From the NCBI GenBank assembly GCA_047638975.1, contig JBLINB010000020.1:1-27058 (forward strand): a stretch of 27,058 nucleotides of DNA. The letters are read 5' to 3'. The DNA is from JAPKEZ01 sp047638975. GTDB taxonomy: Bacteria > Planctomycetota > UBA1135. The translations under genes and the position numbers were made by a program. Under the pieces are notes generated by a model. That model saw nothing but the letters and a program-made list of their open reading frames with translations, did not search any database and had not been told where the DNA came from. Numbering within the stretch: position 1 is the stretch's first letter; every line of letters begins with the position of its first letter. Shown here one piece after another: positions 7,376-15,797 of this stretch.

Positions 7376-8260
7376 ATGAACAGGACCCAACGTCCCAATT
7401 TCGTGCTAGTCTGCATTGCTGCAGTCCTAATCAGCTTCTCATTGGCTAGCGAAGTAATGTACAAGCTGTCAAGCGATAGCGATGCGATTCAGGCGCATTC
7501 CGATGGCGGCAAGAGCGTGGACAGGCAAATAAGACCTAGACTTGCGCCTGCGACAATTGTCTCACAACCATTTACAGGCAATGAGCTTACACCAAATGGC
7601 TTGGCAGCAGTTGCCTTCCAAGACATCAACCCCCTCAACCCCGACTCCGCAGAAGATGTTGCCAACGTTAATGAAGACGTCGTAGCAATCGAAGCATTAA
7701 GAGTTATTGAGCGCCAGCTCCTGCCTGTCTCAACGGGCGACACTAAAACGGCATTAATTGAACAGGATAACCGGTTTACATACAAGACCGTCGATCAGCC
7801 ACAGACTCGAAACAATGGTGCTCGATTATTAGTGAAGCATGCCGGAAATACTCAGAAAACTAGTTCGCCGAAAGCTGTGTCGCGCAATTTGTCGCGCAAA
7901 GAAATAACCGTTAGTGTTCGACGCTCTGGCTTTTTGAGTTGGTTAGCGAACAATAAATATACTGCGAAAGAAATCTTGAAGCAAGCTGTGGCTCAACTAA
8001 ATCTTAGCGAAGAAGAATTAGAAGAGATAGTGCTTGCCGTTGCTAGTAAAAAACGGCAAAAAAGTATTGCCGAAGAGACTCAGGGTGAGTCGAAGTTCGA
8101 CTATAGCGCCAAGTTAATGGCTTTTTTCCGCAAGCTAAGCGGACAAAGTGCTGAAAATAAAATATACGTGTTAAAGAATTTAAGCCCCGATAAATTGGGA
8201 CTTCTTAAACAAATACTAAACGGACACAATATCACATTGCGTGCGTTTATAACGGGCTAA
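7376..8260 (+). CDS. Unrecognised protein with N-terminal membrane anchor or signal
   Basis: Not recognised. The chosen ATG gives 294 aa beginning MNRTQRPNFVLVCIAAVLIS; residues 9-25 form a single hydrophobic segment, either an uncleaved anchor or a signal peptide. An in-frame ATG at 7337 would add 13 residues, but then the hydrophobic stretch sits further in and the added peptide looks arbitrary. Residues 30-180 are polar and low in predicted structure. The C-terminal part (about 183-294) looks folded and helical: SGFLSWLANNKYTAKEILKQ, then SEEELEEIVLAV, then FDYSAKLMAFFRKLSG. Stretches such as KYTAKEILKQAVAQLN and LSPDKLGLLKQILN could be small helical repeats. It is the only plus-strand gene between sucC and rpmH. 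It ends in a hairpin shared with rpmH. Confidence 0.6.
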   Translation: MNRTQRPNFVLVCIAAVLISFSLASEVMYKLSSDSDAIQAHSDGGKSVDRQIRPRLAPATIVSQPFTGNELTPNGLAAVAFQDINPLNPDSAEDVANVNEDVVAIEALRVIERQLLPVSTGDTKTALIEQDNRFTYKTVDQPQTRNNGARLLVKHAGNTQKTSSPKAVSRNLSRKEITVSVRRSGFLSWLANNKYTAKEILKQAVAQLNLSEEELEEIVLAVASKKRQKSIAEETQGESKFDYSAKLMAFFRKLSGQSAENKIYVLKNLSPDKLGLLKQILNGHNITLRAFITG

Positions 8261-8273
8261 TACTTGTATTAGC
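8256..8273. terminator. Hairpin between convergent genes, likely bidirectional terminator
   Basis: GCTAATAC-TT-GTATTAGC is a perfect inverted repeat (effectively a 7-bp stem with a 4-base loop). It overlaps the TAA stop of the unknown plus-strand gene and ends two bases from the rpmH stop. G-T pairs could extend the stem. Only short T runs follow on either strand, so termination strength is uncertain. Confidence 0.5.
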
Positions 8274-8274
8274 T

Positions 8275-8421
8275 TTACGCAGGGCTCAAGAACTTACCGC
8301 GCTTCTTGCGCTTACGACGGATAACTGCACGTCCACCAGGAGTTTGTGAGCGAGATCGGAAGCCATACTTACGACGCTTGACATTCGACTTACGGACTTT
8401 TCTTTTACGGCCTTTAGGCAT
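8275..8421 (-). CDS. rpmH: 50S ribosomal protein L34
   Basis: Small, very basic large-subunit protein of 48 aa. It begins MPKGRKRKVRKSNVKRRK; the L34 core YGFRSRSQTPGGRAVIRRKR follows, matching the family's GFRxRxxTxxGRxVxxxRR pattern, with a basic KKRGKFLSPA tail. The ATG lies 4 bases after the pyk stop, so it is likely co-transcribed with pyk. In most bacteria rpmH sits beside rnpA and dnaA near the origin; here it is the last gene of an mdh-pyk-rpmH group, next to a convergent hairpin. The start lacks a Shine-Dalgarno motif. Confidence 0.93.
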   Translation of the reverse strand: MPKGRKRKVRKSNVKRRKYGFRSRSQTPGGRAVIRRKRKKRGKFLSPA

Positions 8422-8425
8422 TTTA

Positions 8426-9889
8426 TTATTTAGTTGACGGAGTGAACCTATTAAAGGGCACTAACCTGACTGTGTTGGTAGCACCAGAAACGGCAAATGA
8501 CCCGGTTAAAGCTACTACAAGTTGATCGGAACGCACGAAGCGATGTTCGGAGAGCGCTTTAGCCGCATACTTATTCATATCGCGGATTCGCGACACTTTG
8601 GGTATACGTACTGGTGAAACACCCCAGAACAATGACATCCGATGAAAGGAACGATCATTCATGGTGCAAGCTACTATGGGAAGCTTGGCCCTAAATGAGC
8701 TGCACAGTCTAGCAGAACGACCAGACTCTGTAAATGCCAGAATCAGTGCGGCTTTAGATTTGTGCGCAGTATATACAGCGGCATTGGTAATCGCCATTTC
8801 TGGTGATGTATCAGGGAGGCCGGCCGTAGGCACAATGCTCGGTCGCAGCCGCCATACATCTTCAAATTGCGCATCTTCTGTACGTTTAGCGATACGACGC
8901 ATAATTCGGCAAACCTCAACGGGGTAAGCCCCTACTGCCGTTTCTCCGGACAACATTACCGCATCTGCCCCATCAATGACCGCATTACCGACATCGGACA
9001 CTTCTGCGCGCGTTGGTTCAGCATTTTCAATCATCGATTCAAGCATCTGTGTGGCAACGACGACTGGTATAGCGTTTGTGATTGCTTCACGCACGATACG
9101 TTTCTGTAAAGTGGGAACGACTTCGTGTCCCATTTCTACGGCCAAATCACCGCGCGCAACCATCACTCCATTAGAAGCAGCGATGATCTCGGACAAATTA
9201 TCTATTGCCATCGGATGCTCTATCTTTGCCATAATCGGTATTTCGAATTTGTGCCTAGTTAATTGACGACGTACTGCGTTTATGTCATCTGCCGTGCGTA
9301 CAAAACTTAGAGCTATCCAGTCGCATTCATTTTCTACTGCAAATTTAATGTCCTTGCGATCACGGGCGGACAACGCTGGAGCCGAAACAATCGTGTCTGG
9401 CAAGTTAACACCTTGATTAGCTGAAATTATTCCGCCGCGGCGCACAGTACAGATGATCGTTTTAGAATCTATCACCTTGTCTACGACTAAAGCGATACGG
9501 CCATCGCGAATAAGGACTCGCTGCTCTGGCTTTAGATCGCTTGCTAAGTTCTTGTAATCAACAGGTAATACCGAATCGGAAGAACTACTTTTACCAACCT
9601 TCAAGGTCACTGTGCTGCCCTTCACTAAATCGCGCTTTCCTTCGAATTTGCCTAATCGAATACGTGGTCCGCGTAGATCAACCAAAATGCCTATTGAGCG
9701 ATTAAGTTCGGTGCGGGCAGACTTAATATGTTTGATGTACTCGAGACGATCTTCGTCATTACCATGGCTCATATTAAGGCGGAAGCAAGTCACTCCGGCC
9801 TTAACCATTGCCTTTATCCTAGCTGCTGAGCCAGAAGCTGGCCCTAATGTAGCTAGGATTTTAGTACGCGATATCGTTTTTTCAAGCAT
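8426..9889 (-). CDS. pyk: Pyruvate kinase
   Basis: Converts phosphoenolpyruvate and ADP to pyruvate and ATP, the last step of glycolysis. The 487 aa length is normal. Seen in order: TKILATLGPAS (9-19); CFRLNMSHG (35-43); DLRGPRIR (71-78); active-site signature IMAKIEHPMAIDNL (219-232) with catalytic K222; GVMVARGDLAVEM (241-253); ATQMLESM (279-286); and MLSGETAVGAYPVEV (312-326). The C-terminal regulatory domain includes AFTESGRSARLCSSFR and FWGVSPVRI. The B domain (about 80-175) is intact. It starts 6 bases after mdh and runs into rpmH after 4 bases. Confidence 0.97.
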   Translation of the reverse strand: MLEKTISRTKILATLGPASGSAARIKAMVKAGVTCFRLNMSHGNDEDRLEYIKHIKSARTELNRSIGILVDLRGPRIRLGKFEGKRDLVKGSTVTLKVGKSSSSDSVLPVDYKNLASDLKPEQRVLIRDGRIALVVDKVIDSKTIICTVRRGGIISANQGVNLPDTIVSAPALSARDRKDIKFAVENECDWIALSFVRTADDINAVRRQLTRHKFEIPIMAKIEHPMAIDNLSEIIAASNGVMVARGDLAVEMGHEVVPTLQKRIVREAITNAIPVVVATQMLESMIENAEPTRAEVSDVGNAVIDGADAVMLSGETAVGAYPVEVCRIMRRIAKRTEDAQFEDVWRLRPSIVPTAGLPDTSPEMAITNAAVYTAHKSKAALILAFTESGRSARLCSSFRAKLPIVACTMNDRSFHRMSLFWGVSPVRIPKVSRIRDMNKYAAKALSEHRFVRSDQLVVALTGSFAVSGATNTVRLVPFNRFTPSTK

Positions 9890-9895
9890 CAGTGC

Positions 9896-10831
9896 TTACA
9901 GCAGTCCTTTTTCTTTAAGGGTTTCGATATCGGCACGAATCGCTGCGGCAGAAGCATTTAGCTTGTCGCGGCCGGCATCATCTAGCTCTATTTCAACGAT
10001 ACGCTCTACGCCATTAGCGCCGAGCACACATGGAACTCCCATGTAGATACCTTCGAGGCCATACTGACCATCTAGGTGTGCAGCACACGGCAAGAGCCGG
10101 CGTTCGTTGCGCAAAATAGATTTCGCCATTGCTACCGCAGCAGCTGAAGGAGCGTAGAAAGCAGAACCTGTTTTAAGCAGGTTTACAATTTCTGCGCCAC
10201 CATGTTGAGTGCGATGGTTTATCGCATCAATCTCTTCACTAGGCAAAGTGGCCTCGATTGAGACGCCGTCCATAGTTGAAAATTGTGGCAAAGGAACCAT
10301 TGAATCGCCGTGACCGCCAAGCACCATGCAGCGCACATCTTTAATGCCGCCACCGTTGATCTCGGAGATGAAGAAAGCCATGCGTGCTGAATCTAGAACG
10401 CCTGCCATACCTACCACGCGACTGGTTTCGAAACCTAGCGCTTGTGACATAAGGTAGACCATCGTATCAAGTGGATTAGACACCACGATAACTTTTGAGT
10501 CTGGTGAACCTTCTTTGATATATGCAGCAACAGCCTTAATGATATTGCCATTCACTTCGAGCAAATCGGAGCGGTCCATGCCTGGCTTGCGCGGCAGACC
10601 GGCCGTCATGATGAACAAATCTGAACCGTAAGTATCTTTAGGGTCGTTGGTGCCGGTGACCACAGCCTGGTAGCCTTCGACGGCAGCAGCTTGATTAAGG
10701 TCGAGCGCAATGCCCTGAGGACGGCCTTCAAGTACGTCGATTAAAACGATTTCTTCGGCCACTTCTTGTTCGGCCAAACGCTGGGCACATGTCATGCCAA
10801 CGAATCCGCCGCCTACTACTGTTACTTTCAT
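9896..10831 (-). CDS. mdh: Malate dehydrogenase (LDH-like type)
   Basis: NAD-dependent oxidation of malate to oxaloacetate in the citric acid cycle. The 311 aa product starts with the Rossmann motif VVGGGFVG (5-12); D32 after the second strand favours NAD. Substrate residues are R81 and R87 in GLPRKPGMDRSDLL, D147 and R150 in LDSAR, and the catalytic H174 in GGHGDSMVP. Arginine rather than glutamine at the 81 position points to malate, not lactate. The family is the short, lactate-dehydrogenase-like bacterial MDH. It leads the mdh-pyk-rpmH group, after an 84-base gap from the HEAT gene that probably carries its promoter, although no clear element is visible. Confidence 0.95.
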   Translation of the reverse strand: MKVTVVGGGFVGMTCAQRLAEQEVAEEIVLIDVLEGRPQGIALDLNQAAAVEGYQAVVTGTNDPKDTYGSDLFIMTAGLPRKPGMDRSDLLEVNGNIIKAVAAYIKEGSPDSKVIVVSNPLDTMVYLMSQALGFETSRVVGMAGVLDSARMAFFISEINGGGIKDVRCMVLGGHGDSMVPLPQFSTMDGVSIEATLPSEEIDAINHRTQHGGAEIVNLLKTGSAFYAPSAAAVAMAKSILRNERRLLPCAAHLDGQYGLEGIYMGVPCVLGANGVERIVEIELDDAGRDKLNASAAAIRADIETLKEKGLL

Positions 10832-10915
10832 TATTTAAGAGGGTTGAGGCCAGAACTGAGGTGGCTGGCTAACAAACAGGTTCGAATTTTACCCTACCCT
10901 ACAAATAATAACAGC

Positions 10916-11932
10916 CTAGAAGCCGTTTTTAATCGACCAATCACGCCAGGCCTGCTGCGAAGCGAGACGTTTCGCTTCTTCGTTCTTGTGGTTATAGCCG
11001 ACACTTTCTTTAGTTATTGCCTCAAGGGCAACATTCACCTCTTTGCGCACAAATTCAAACGAGTCATCAAGAGCTTCTATTAGCTGCGGTACAGCCGACA
11101 AAGCCGACCATTGGCGCAAAGTAGTTGCAGCCTGATAGCGGCAAAACTCGTAGCTATCTTGTAGCAAAGGAGCTACAAAAAGCACCAGGTTAGGATCGTT
11201 ATGATTCGCGATTTCTTCGAGAGCCGAAAAGCGAATATTAGGATCACTATCACTTAGGTTCTCGATCAAGACCTTAACGCCAGCTGCAAACGAAGATTCT
11301 TCTACAATAATCGGTGCCGGCGCGGCATTGAAATCACGCTTTAAAGAAGTGACTTCGTCTCTAAGCACTTGCTGCCCGACTCTTATTTCACGGGCACTTT
11401 CGGCAATGGATTCAAGTTCTGCTGAGTTCAGTCCCTGCTGGCGTTCTAGAACTGTGATGCGTTGTGGCGAGCCACTTAAGTCTTCGATACTTATTGCTTG
11501 ACGTGCTAAAGCGTCGCGCAACAAGTGGTGCTTTTCTTCGACATCTTTTTCGATGCCATCGCGCGCCATCGCAGATAGCGCAGAGCTGTCACCCATTTCA
11601 CTACTTAGAGCTCTTTTGTAAGCTGCGAGCGTAGCACTCAGCCGGCGATTTTCAGCAGTGATGTCTGTCTGCGAATTCTGCATTGTCGCAATGAAATTTT
11701 GCTGATCCATGTACATGTAAGCAAAAGACGCCCAAGTCATCATGAAGAAAATAATCACTAATGGCGATATGCCCCATTCTTTTTTTGCCGGTTCTAATTC
11801 GGTGGCCATCACTAAAGTGTCGGCACAATCAGCGCAAATAATACGCTTACCATGCCTAATAGCATCACCTATATCTAGCTTAATCTGCGGTACAGATTGT
11901 TGACACACATTACAAAAGTATAGCTCAGTCAT
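10916..11932 (-). CDS. Zinc-finger, single-TM, coiled-coil and HEAT-repeat protein
   Basis: Function not known. From the chosen ATG the product is 338 aa. CNVC (7-10) and CADC (33-36) form a likely zinc ribbon. A transmembrane segment follows at about 55-75 (ISPLVIIFFMMTWASFAYMY), then a long charged helical, probably coiled-coil region (90-200). HEAT-like repeats cover 216-305 (LIENLSDSDPNIRFSALEEI; PLLQDSYEFCRYQAATTL; LIEALDDSFEFVRKEVNVAL). The tail AWRDWSIKNGF resembles HEAT proteins common in planctomycetes. An ATG 30 bases upstream (11962) is possible, but this start gives the tight ATGACTGA overlap with the vWA gene and places the cysteines near the N-terminus. It is likely a membrane-bound scaffold acting with the vWA protein; that is inference. 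Confidence 0.75.
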   Translation of the reverse strand: MTELYFCNVCQQSVPQIKLDIGDAIRHGKRIICADCADTLVMATELEPAKKEWGISPLVIIFFMMTWASFAYMYMDQQNFIATMQNSQTDITAENRRLSATLAAYKRALSSEMGDSSALSAMARDGIEKDVEEKHHLLRDALARQAISIEDLSGSPQRITVLERQQGLNSAELESIAESAREIRVGQQVLRDEVTSLKRDFNAAPAPIIVEESSFAAGVKVLIENLSDSDPNIRFSALEEIANHNDPNLVLFVAPLLQDSYEFCRYQAATTLRQWSALSAVPQLIEALDDSFEFVRKEVNVALEAITKESVGYNHKNEEAKRLASQQAWRDWSIKNGF

Positions 11933-13805
11933 CGTAAGCACGATGATATACGAAATATCCACCTAAAAACAGGCTCAGCGCGCAAAACAATGCAAAAACA
12001 TTGATTTCACTAAATGCTTGGTCTCGCCGGTTTAACCACTGTAAAAAAGGTAGTGTTGAAGAGGAAAACTCGCTTGAGATAGACGGCTGAATAGATATTG
12101 GCTGCGCTAGCCCCGGCAAGTGCAGCTCTGTTGCATATAACGGCGACACATCTGCAACAAACAAATTATTGTCGGCTGTAGCATCACTTAAATGCAGCGG
12201 CCGCGTAATTCCATTTTGTATAATGCGTGGCACATTGGCAGAATATATCAAGAGGCCATCCTTGGTCATGCGCCATTTTTTTGTTTGACTCAGACTTTGC
12301 TCGATTGCCGAAAGTTGCTGATATTGATTGTTGGATATTGTGCCAGCCATGGAATACAAACGCGCGCCATCAAAGAAATCTACACATAGCAGCGGATGAT
12401 TAGCCGCATCAGCATAGAGCACATTGGCATCAAGCGCCGCATCAAAAACGGGATGCGCTTGGTCGAGCGTGAAGGTCTGGGCCGCAGTAAAGAATTGCTG
12501 ATTCAATAAGTGGCCGTCGGAGTTGTCGGTTTGCGCTGCGGCATCTAACTGCTGCTGTAGACGTTCAAGTAGCTCACCTTCGACGACTAATTCCCCGAGC
12601 TGCTGCAAGGATTCTATTTGCGCATCGACGGTGCATGGCAACACACTGATTTGAGCGTTAGCAAACAAACTTGCCATTTGTGGACGCCATCCACCTTCTG
12701 GTATTTGACTTTGGCCATCGCTAAGGATGAGCAAGCGTTGTGGATTTAAATTGAGTTGCGCTAACTTTGAGATAACGTTAGCGATGTCTGTTGCACCAAA
12801 GGCTCGCAAGTCATCCAGTTGTTCGACTGCGGCCAATGGCGGCAGCAAGCTTGAGTTGAATGGGTAGATCAACAGCTCAACCGCTAGGTCCTTCTTTAAT
12901 ACTTCGCGCAAGGCACTTCGCGCATGGTTTAAACCGTTGCCATCCATGCTGCCTGAAGTGTCGAGTAAGCAGACTACTGTGGGCAATTGCTGCTGCTGTA
13001 CAGTAAAGGGGTTAAGGGGTGCTTTAAGCTGCTGAAGGCTTGACGGTTGCGGATAGCCAATCGCACAGCTTATGCCTGAGTCAAGAAGCTGTTGTAATTG
13101 CTCGGCATCAATCGGTGGCATCACTATTTTTAGTTGCGGCAACTTACTGTGCTTGACTGTTAGATGCTGCAACGTGGTTCCGTCTAATAGAATATCGAAT
13201 TCGAAATCAGCTGCCGTAGCTTGCGGTTGTAATTCTAGGCGAAGATGCAACTCGCTGATGTAATCGAAACGTGGAGCAGACAATAGTTCTTGTGCGGTCT
13301 CAACGCTAATGCTCGTCGCAGAACCAATCGGACTATTCAGCAAAATATCAATCTGAAGTTTAGAACTACCGTCGAAATATGTGGGGCAGGCAATATGCCT
13401 GATCAAGGCGCTGTCGTGTAGTTGCACAAAGGCCACATTCACTCCATTCAAGATGTCGTCGTTTAAACGACTCAATGCGCGTCCATCGCTAAAGACATAG
13501 AGCTTCGAGCCGCTTGGAACTTCGCTTGACATCTTTGATAATGCGCTCGCTAGATCTTTTGTGTCGAGCCAATCCTTATCTGGGAATTTACGCAAGCGCT
13601 TGCTTGACGCGGCATCGAGCAATAGCGAGTTATCGAAGTCGGCAATCTTGCCCAGCGCGAGATAATCTTCGAGCGTTAAGTGCGAACCCACACTTGGTGA
13701 CGCATCAAGTAAAAACCAGTTTTGTTGCTTGGATAAGGTCGCTGGTTGACTAAGCGCTAGCACTAAAGCTAATGCGGACAAGGCGAACAAAATGCGGTGC
13801 AACAT
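11925..13805 (-). CDS. Membrane protein with two von Willebrand A (vWA)-like domains
   Basis: Function not known; it resembles the Bat/YfbK-type vWA membrane proteins. The 626 aa product has an N-terminal hydrophobic segment (4-20) and a C-terminal transmembrane segment (602-620) followed by a short basic/acidic tail, so most of it probably faces the periplasm. The first vWA-like unit begins FLLDASPSVG (31-40) with LYVFSDG (102-108). The second is complete: LLDTSGSMD (280-288) is the MIDAS DxSxS, GATD (337-340) supplies the threonine, and LLILSDGQS (358-366) the aspartate. A beta-rich segment separates them. The ATG shares a base with the mnmA stop (TGATG); a TTG one codon upstream is less likely. 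It overlaps the HEAT gene by 8 bases, suggesting a functional pair. Confidence 0.8.
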   Translation of the reverse strand: MLHRILFALSALALVLALSQPATLSKQQNWFLLDASPSVGSHLTLEDYLALGKIADFDNSLLLDAASSKRLRKFPDKDWLDTKDLASALSKMSSEVPSGSKLYVFSDGRALSRLNDDILNGVNVAFVQLHDSALIRHIACPTYFDGSSKLQIDILLNSPIGSATSISVETAQELLSAPRFDYISELHLRLELQPQATAADFEFDILLDGTTLQHLTVKHSKLPQLKIVMPPIDAEQLQQLLDSGISCAIGYPQPSSLQQLKAPLNPFTVQQQQLPTVVCLLDTSGSMDGNGLNHARSALREVLKKDLAVELLIYPFNSSLLPPLAAVEQLDDLRAFGATDIANVISKLAQLNLNPQRLLILSDGQSQIPEGGWRPQMASLFANAQISVLPCTVDAQIESLQQLGELVVEGELLERLQQQLDAAAQTDNSDGHLLNQQFFTAAQTFTLDQAHPVFDAALDANVLYADAANHPLLCVDFFDGARLYSMAGTISNNQYQQLSAIEQSLSQTKKWRMTKDGLLIYSANVPRIIQNGITRPLHLSDATADNNLFVADVSPLYATELHLPGLAQPISIQPSISSEFSSSTLPFLQWLNRRDQAFSEINVFALFCALSLFLGGYFVYHRAYDD

Positions 13806-14908
13806 CAAACGCTAAGGAAGTGCTGCGAGTCGACACTGCTGATAAATCCTCCGCCAAGTAATTGTTGTTGGCGGTAAACGGCAACGCCTTGCCCGGGGTT
13901 AATAGATTCGACGTGATCCACGAAATCGATGCGCACTTCTCCGTCGGCTAAACATTCGAGAGTTGCCTTGAACTCTTGAAAGGCGGAACGGTATTGCACG
14001 GTAATGTCCGTCCAGATGTCGCCAACTTTTAATTCGGTACCAAAACAATGAAAGTCGTTTGCGGTTAGCGATTGGCAAGTCGTTGCAGCACGCGGCCCAA
14101 CGAGGACGTCACCATTTTCAGGGTTGATGTCGATCACGTACATCGGCTGACTAGAGGCAAATCCTAAGCCACGGCGTTGACCGCGAGTGAAACCAGCATG
14201 TCCGGCGTGTGTTGCAAGTTGCTGACCATCGGCGTCAATGATGCGGCCCGGCTTTCCGAGTTGCTCGCGGTCGGCAAGTAATGCACGGTAGTCGTTTTCA
14301 GGAACAAAGCAAATCTCGAAACTTTCTGCTTTATCGTGAATCATCAATCCGGCCTGCTTGGCGATTTCTCTGGTTTGAGTTTTATCTAACTCGCCAATCG
14401 GCAACAAAGTTTTCGACAAAGTATCAGGACCTAACGGGAACACCACATAGGACTGATCTTTCGAGACGTCAACGCCGCGATGCAATTGGTAGTCGTCGCC
14501 GTCACGGATGATGCGCGCGTAATGTCCGGTTGCAAGGTATTCAGCACCGACGGCTGCTGCTAGTTCCCAGAGTTTGCCGAATTTAATATCACGGTTACAG
14601 CGCATGCATGGATTGGGCGTGCGCGCCTGTTGATATTCTTCGGCAAAATAGTCAATAATCGACTGAAACTCTTCGTGCATATCTATTGCATGAAAAGCGA
14701 TGCCCAAATGGCTAGCCACGGCTGCCGCATCGCGCGAATCTTCTACCGAGCAGCATCCCTGCTTCGCCGAGGTTGTAACTGCCGGTTTTTCGACGCCATT
14801 ACGCAAGAAAACACCAATTACCTCGTACCCCTGTTGCTGCAGCAAATAGGCTGCGACACTAGAGTCGACTCCGCCCGAAAGCGCTACAAGTACTCGCTTG
14901 GATGACAT
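13805..14908 (-). CDS. mnmA: tRNA-specific 2-thiouridylase MnmA
   Basis: Thiolates U34 of glutamate, lysine and glutamine tRNAs using sulfur relayed from cysteine desulfurase. From the ATG chosen the protein is 367 aa. It begins SSKRVLVALSGGVDSSVA with the PP-loop SGGVDS at the family's usual position. Also seen are GCCSVEDSRDAA, the catalytic-cysteine segment NPCMRCNRDIKF, the second cysteine in FEICFVPENDY, and GFTRGQRRGLG. An in-frame GTG at 14938 would add 10 residues and has an AGGAG 11 bases upstream, so a longer form is possible, but homology favours the ATG. It is divergent from yajC across a 53-base gap. The vWA gene follows with a shared base. Confidence 0.95.
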   Translation of the reverse strand: MSSKRVLVALSGGVDSSVAAYLLQQQGYEVIGVFLRNGVEKPAVTTSAKQGCCSVEDSRDAAAVASHLGIAFHAIDMHEEFQSIIDYFAEEYQQARTPNPCMRCNRDIKFGKLWELAAAVGAEYLATGHYARIIRDGDDYQLHRGVDVSKDQSYVVFPLGPDTLSKTLLPIGELDKTQTREIAKQAGLMIHDKAESFEICFVPENDYRALLADREQLGKPGRIIDADGQQLATHAGHAGFTRGQRRGLGFASSQPMYVIDINPENGDVLVGPRAATTCQSLTANDFHCFGTELKVGDIWTDITVQYRSAFQEFKATLECLADGEVRIDFVDHVESINPGQGVAVYRQQQLLGGGFISSVDSQHFLSV

Positions 14909-14961
14909 GATTGTGGATGTGCTAGAATAGCTCGTCACATTATCGCTGACTCCTCATTAAC

Positions 14962-15396
14962 ATGCCAACCATAATAGAAATGTTTGTCCTCTCTCAAGGC
15001 GGTGAAAGCCCCGATTCCACCGTTACCTTCAGCAACAACCCTGTTGTCAATTCTGATGCGACTGCTGAAGTCGTCCAGTCTTCGACACCTGATTCAGGTG
15101 CTGAACCGCCCTCAAGCGAAGCTGGAGGCGGCTTCTGGATTATGATTGCCCTACTCTTTGGCTTCATGTATCTATTTGTTATTCGCCCAGAGAAAAAGCG
15201 CCAGAAAAAGCGCACTGAGTTCCAAAGTGACCTAGCCAAAGGAGATGATGTGGTAACTGCCGGCGGTATGCATGGCGTTATCGCCTCTCTTGATGAGCAC
15301 ACGATCACTTTAAAGATTAGCGATAACGTGCGTCTAAAGTTTGACCGTGTCGCAGTGAGTCGTCGCGCGTCTACTCAAGCAGAGCCAGAAAAGTAA
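14962..15396 (+). CDS. yajC: Preprotein translocase subunit YajC
   Basis: Single-pass inner-membrane protein associated with SecDF that assists Sec export. The 144 aa product has an unusually long, Ser/Pro-rich N-terminal region (1-56) before the transmembrane helix FWIMIALLFGFMYLFVI (58-74). Then come the family-typical RPEKKRQKKR and KGDDVVTAGGMHGVI (93-107), with a short beta domain after. Met7 could also serve as start. The usual secD/secF neighbours are absent; yraN follows after 26 bases. The secA gene lies about 7 kb away on the other strand. Confidence 0.92.
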   Translation: MPTIIEMFVLSQGGESPDSTVTFSNNPVVNSDATAEVVQSSTPDSGAEPPSSEAGGGFWIMIALLFGFMYLFVIRPEKKRQKKRTEFQSDLAKGDDVVTAGGMHGVIASLDEHTITLKISDNVRLKFDRVAVSRRASTQAEPEK

Positions 15397-15422
15397 CCGC
15401 GACTTCGCTGCTCACAGAAATC

Positions 15423-15797
15423 ATGAGCAGTGTAGATCAGCAATCCATTGGCAAACGTGGCGAGAGCTATGTTTGCCTACAATTGCGCAACAAAGGGTGG
15501 CGCATACTGCAGCAAAACTATCGCTGCCCGTTCGCCGAACTCGATATCGTGGCAAAAGACTCCTTAGGCAATTTAGTTATTGTCGAGGTTAAAACACGTG
15601 CTAGCTTTAGGTGGCTTGATGGCTACGATTGCGTAAGCCGTAAACAACTGCGCCGCCTTTCGCAAGCTTGCCTATATCTTGGTGAACGCAACTATTGTTC
15701 ACGTCCGGCACGCTTAGATTTGGTGCTAGTCAAACACAGCGCGGCGGCTGGCATTGAATCTTGGCAACACTTAAGCGATCTCGACTTAATCGACTAG
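15423..15797 (+). CDS. yraN: UPF0102 family protein YraN (predicted endonuclease-like)
   Basis: Conserved small protein with a restriction-endonuclease-like fold and no firmly established role. The 124 aa product shows the family pattern: GKRGESYVCLQLRNKGW (10-26), AELDIVAKD (38-46) and IVEVKTRA (53-60). E39, D41, E55 and K57 form the PD-(D/E)xK-like site. It follows yajC by 26 bases on the plus strand. Its TAG end overlaps the end of the convergent ribD by 12 bases, leaving no room for a terminator between them. Confidence 0.9.
   Translation: MSSVDQQSIGKRGESYVCLQLRNKGWRILQQNYRCPFAELDIVAKDSLGNLVIVEVKTRASFRWLDGYDCVSRKQLRRLSQACLYLGERNYCSRPARLDLVLVKHSAAAGIESWQHLSDLDLID

Noticed and set aside
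9612..10046. 144-residue plus-strand reading frame across the pyk-mdh junction
   Set aside because: It lies antisense to two strongly supported enzymes and its translation has no recognisable fold or motif.
9896..10831. Lactate dehydrogenase
   Set aside because: The fold is shared, but R81 in the substrate loop and the absence of the LDH glutamine favour malate dehydrogenase.
14909..14938. GTG start for mnmA adding 10 residues
   Set aside because: Homology places SGGVDS about 10 residues from the start, as given by the ATG at 14908. An AGGAG 11 bases before the GTG keeps it possible but second choice.
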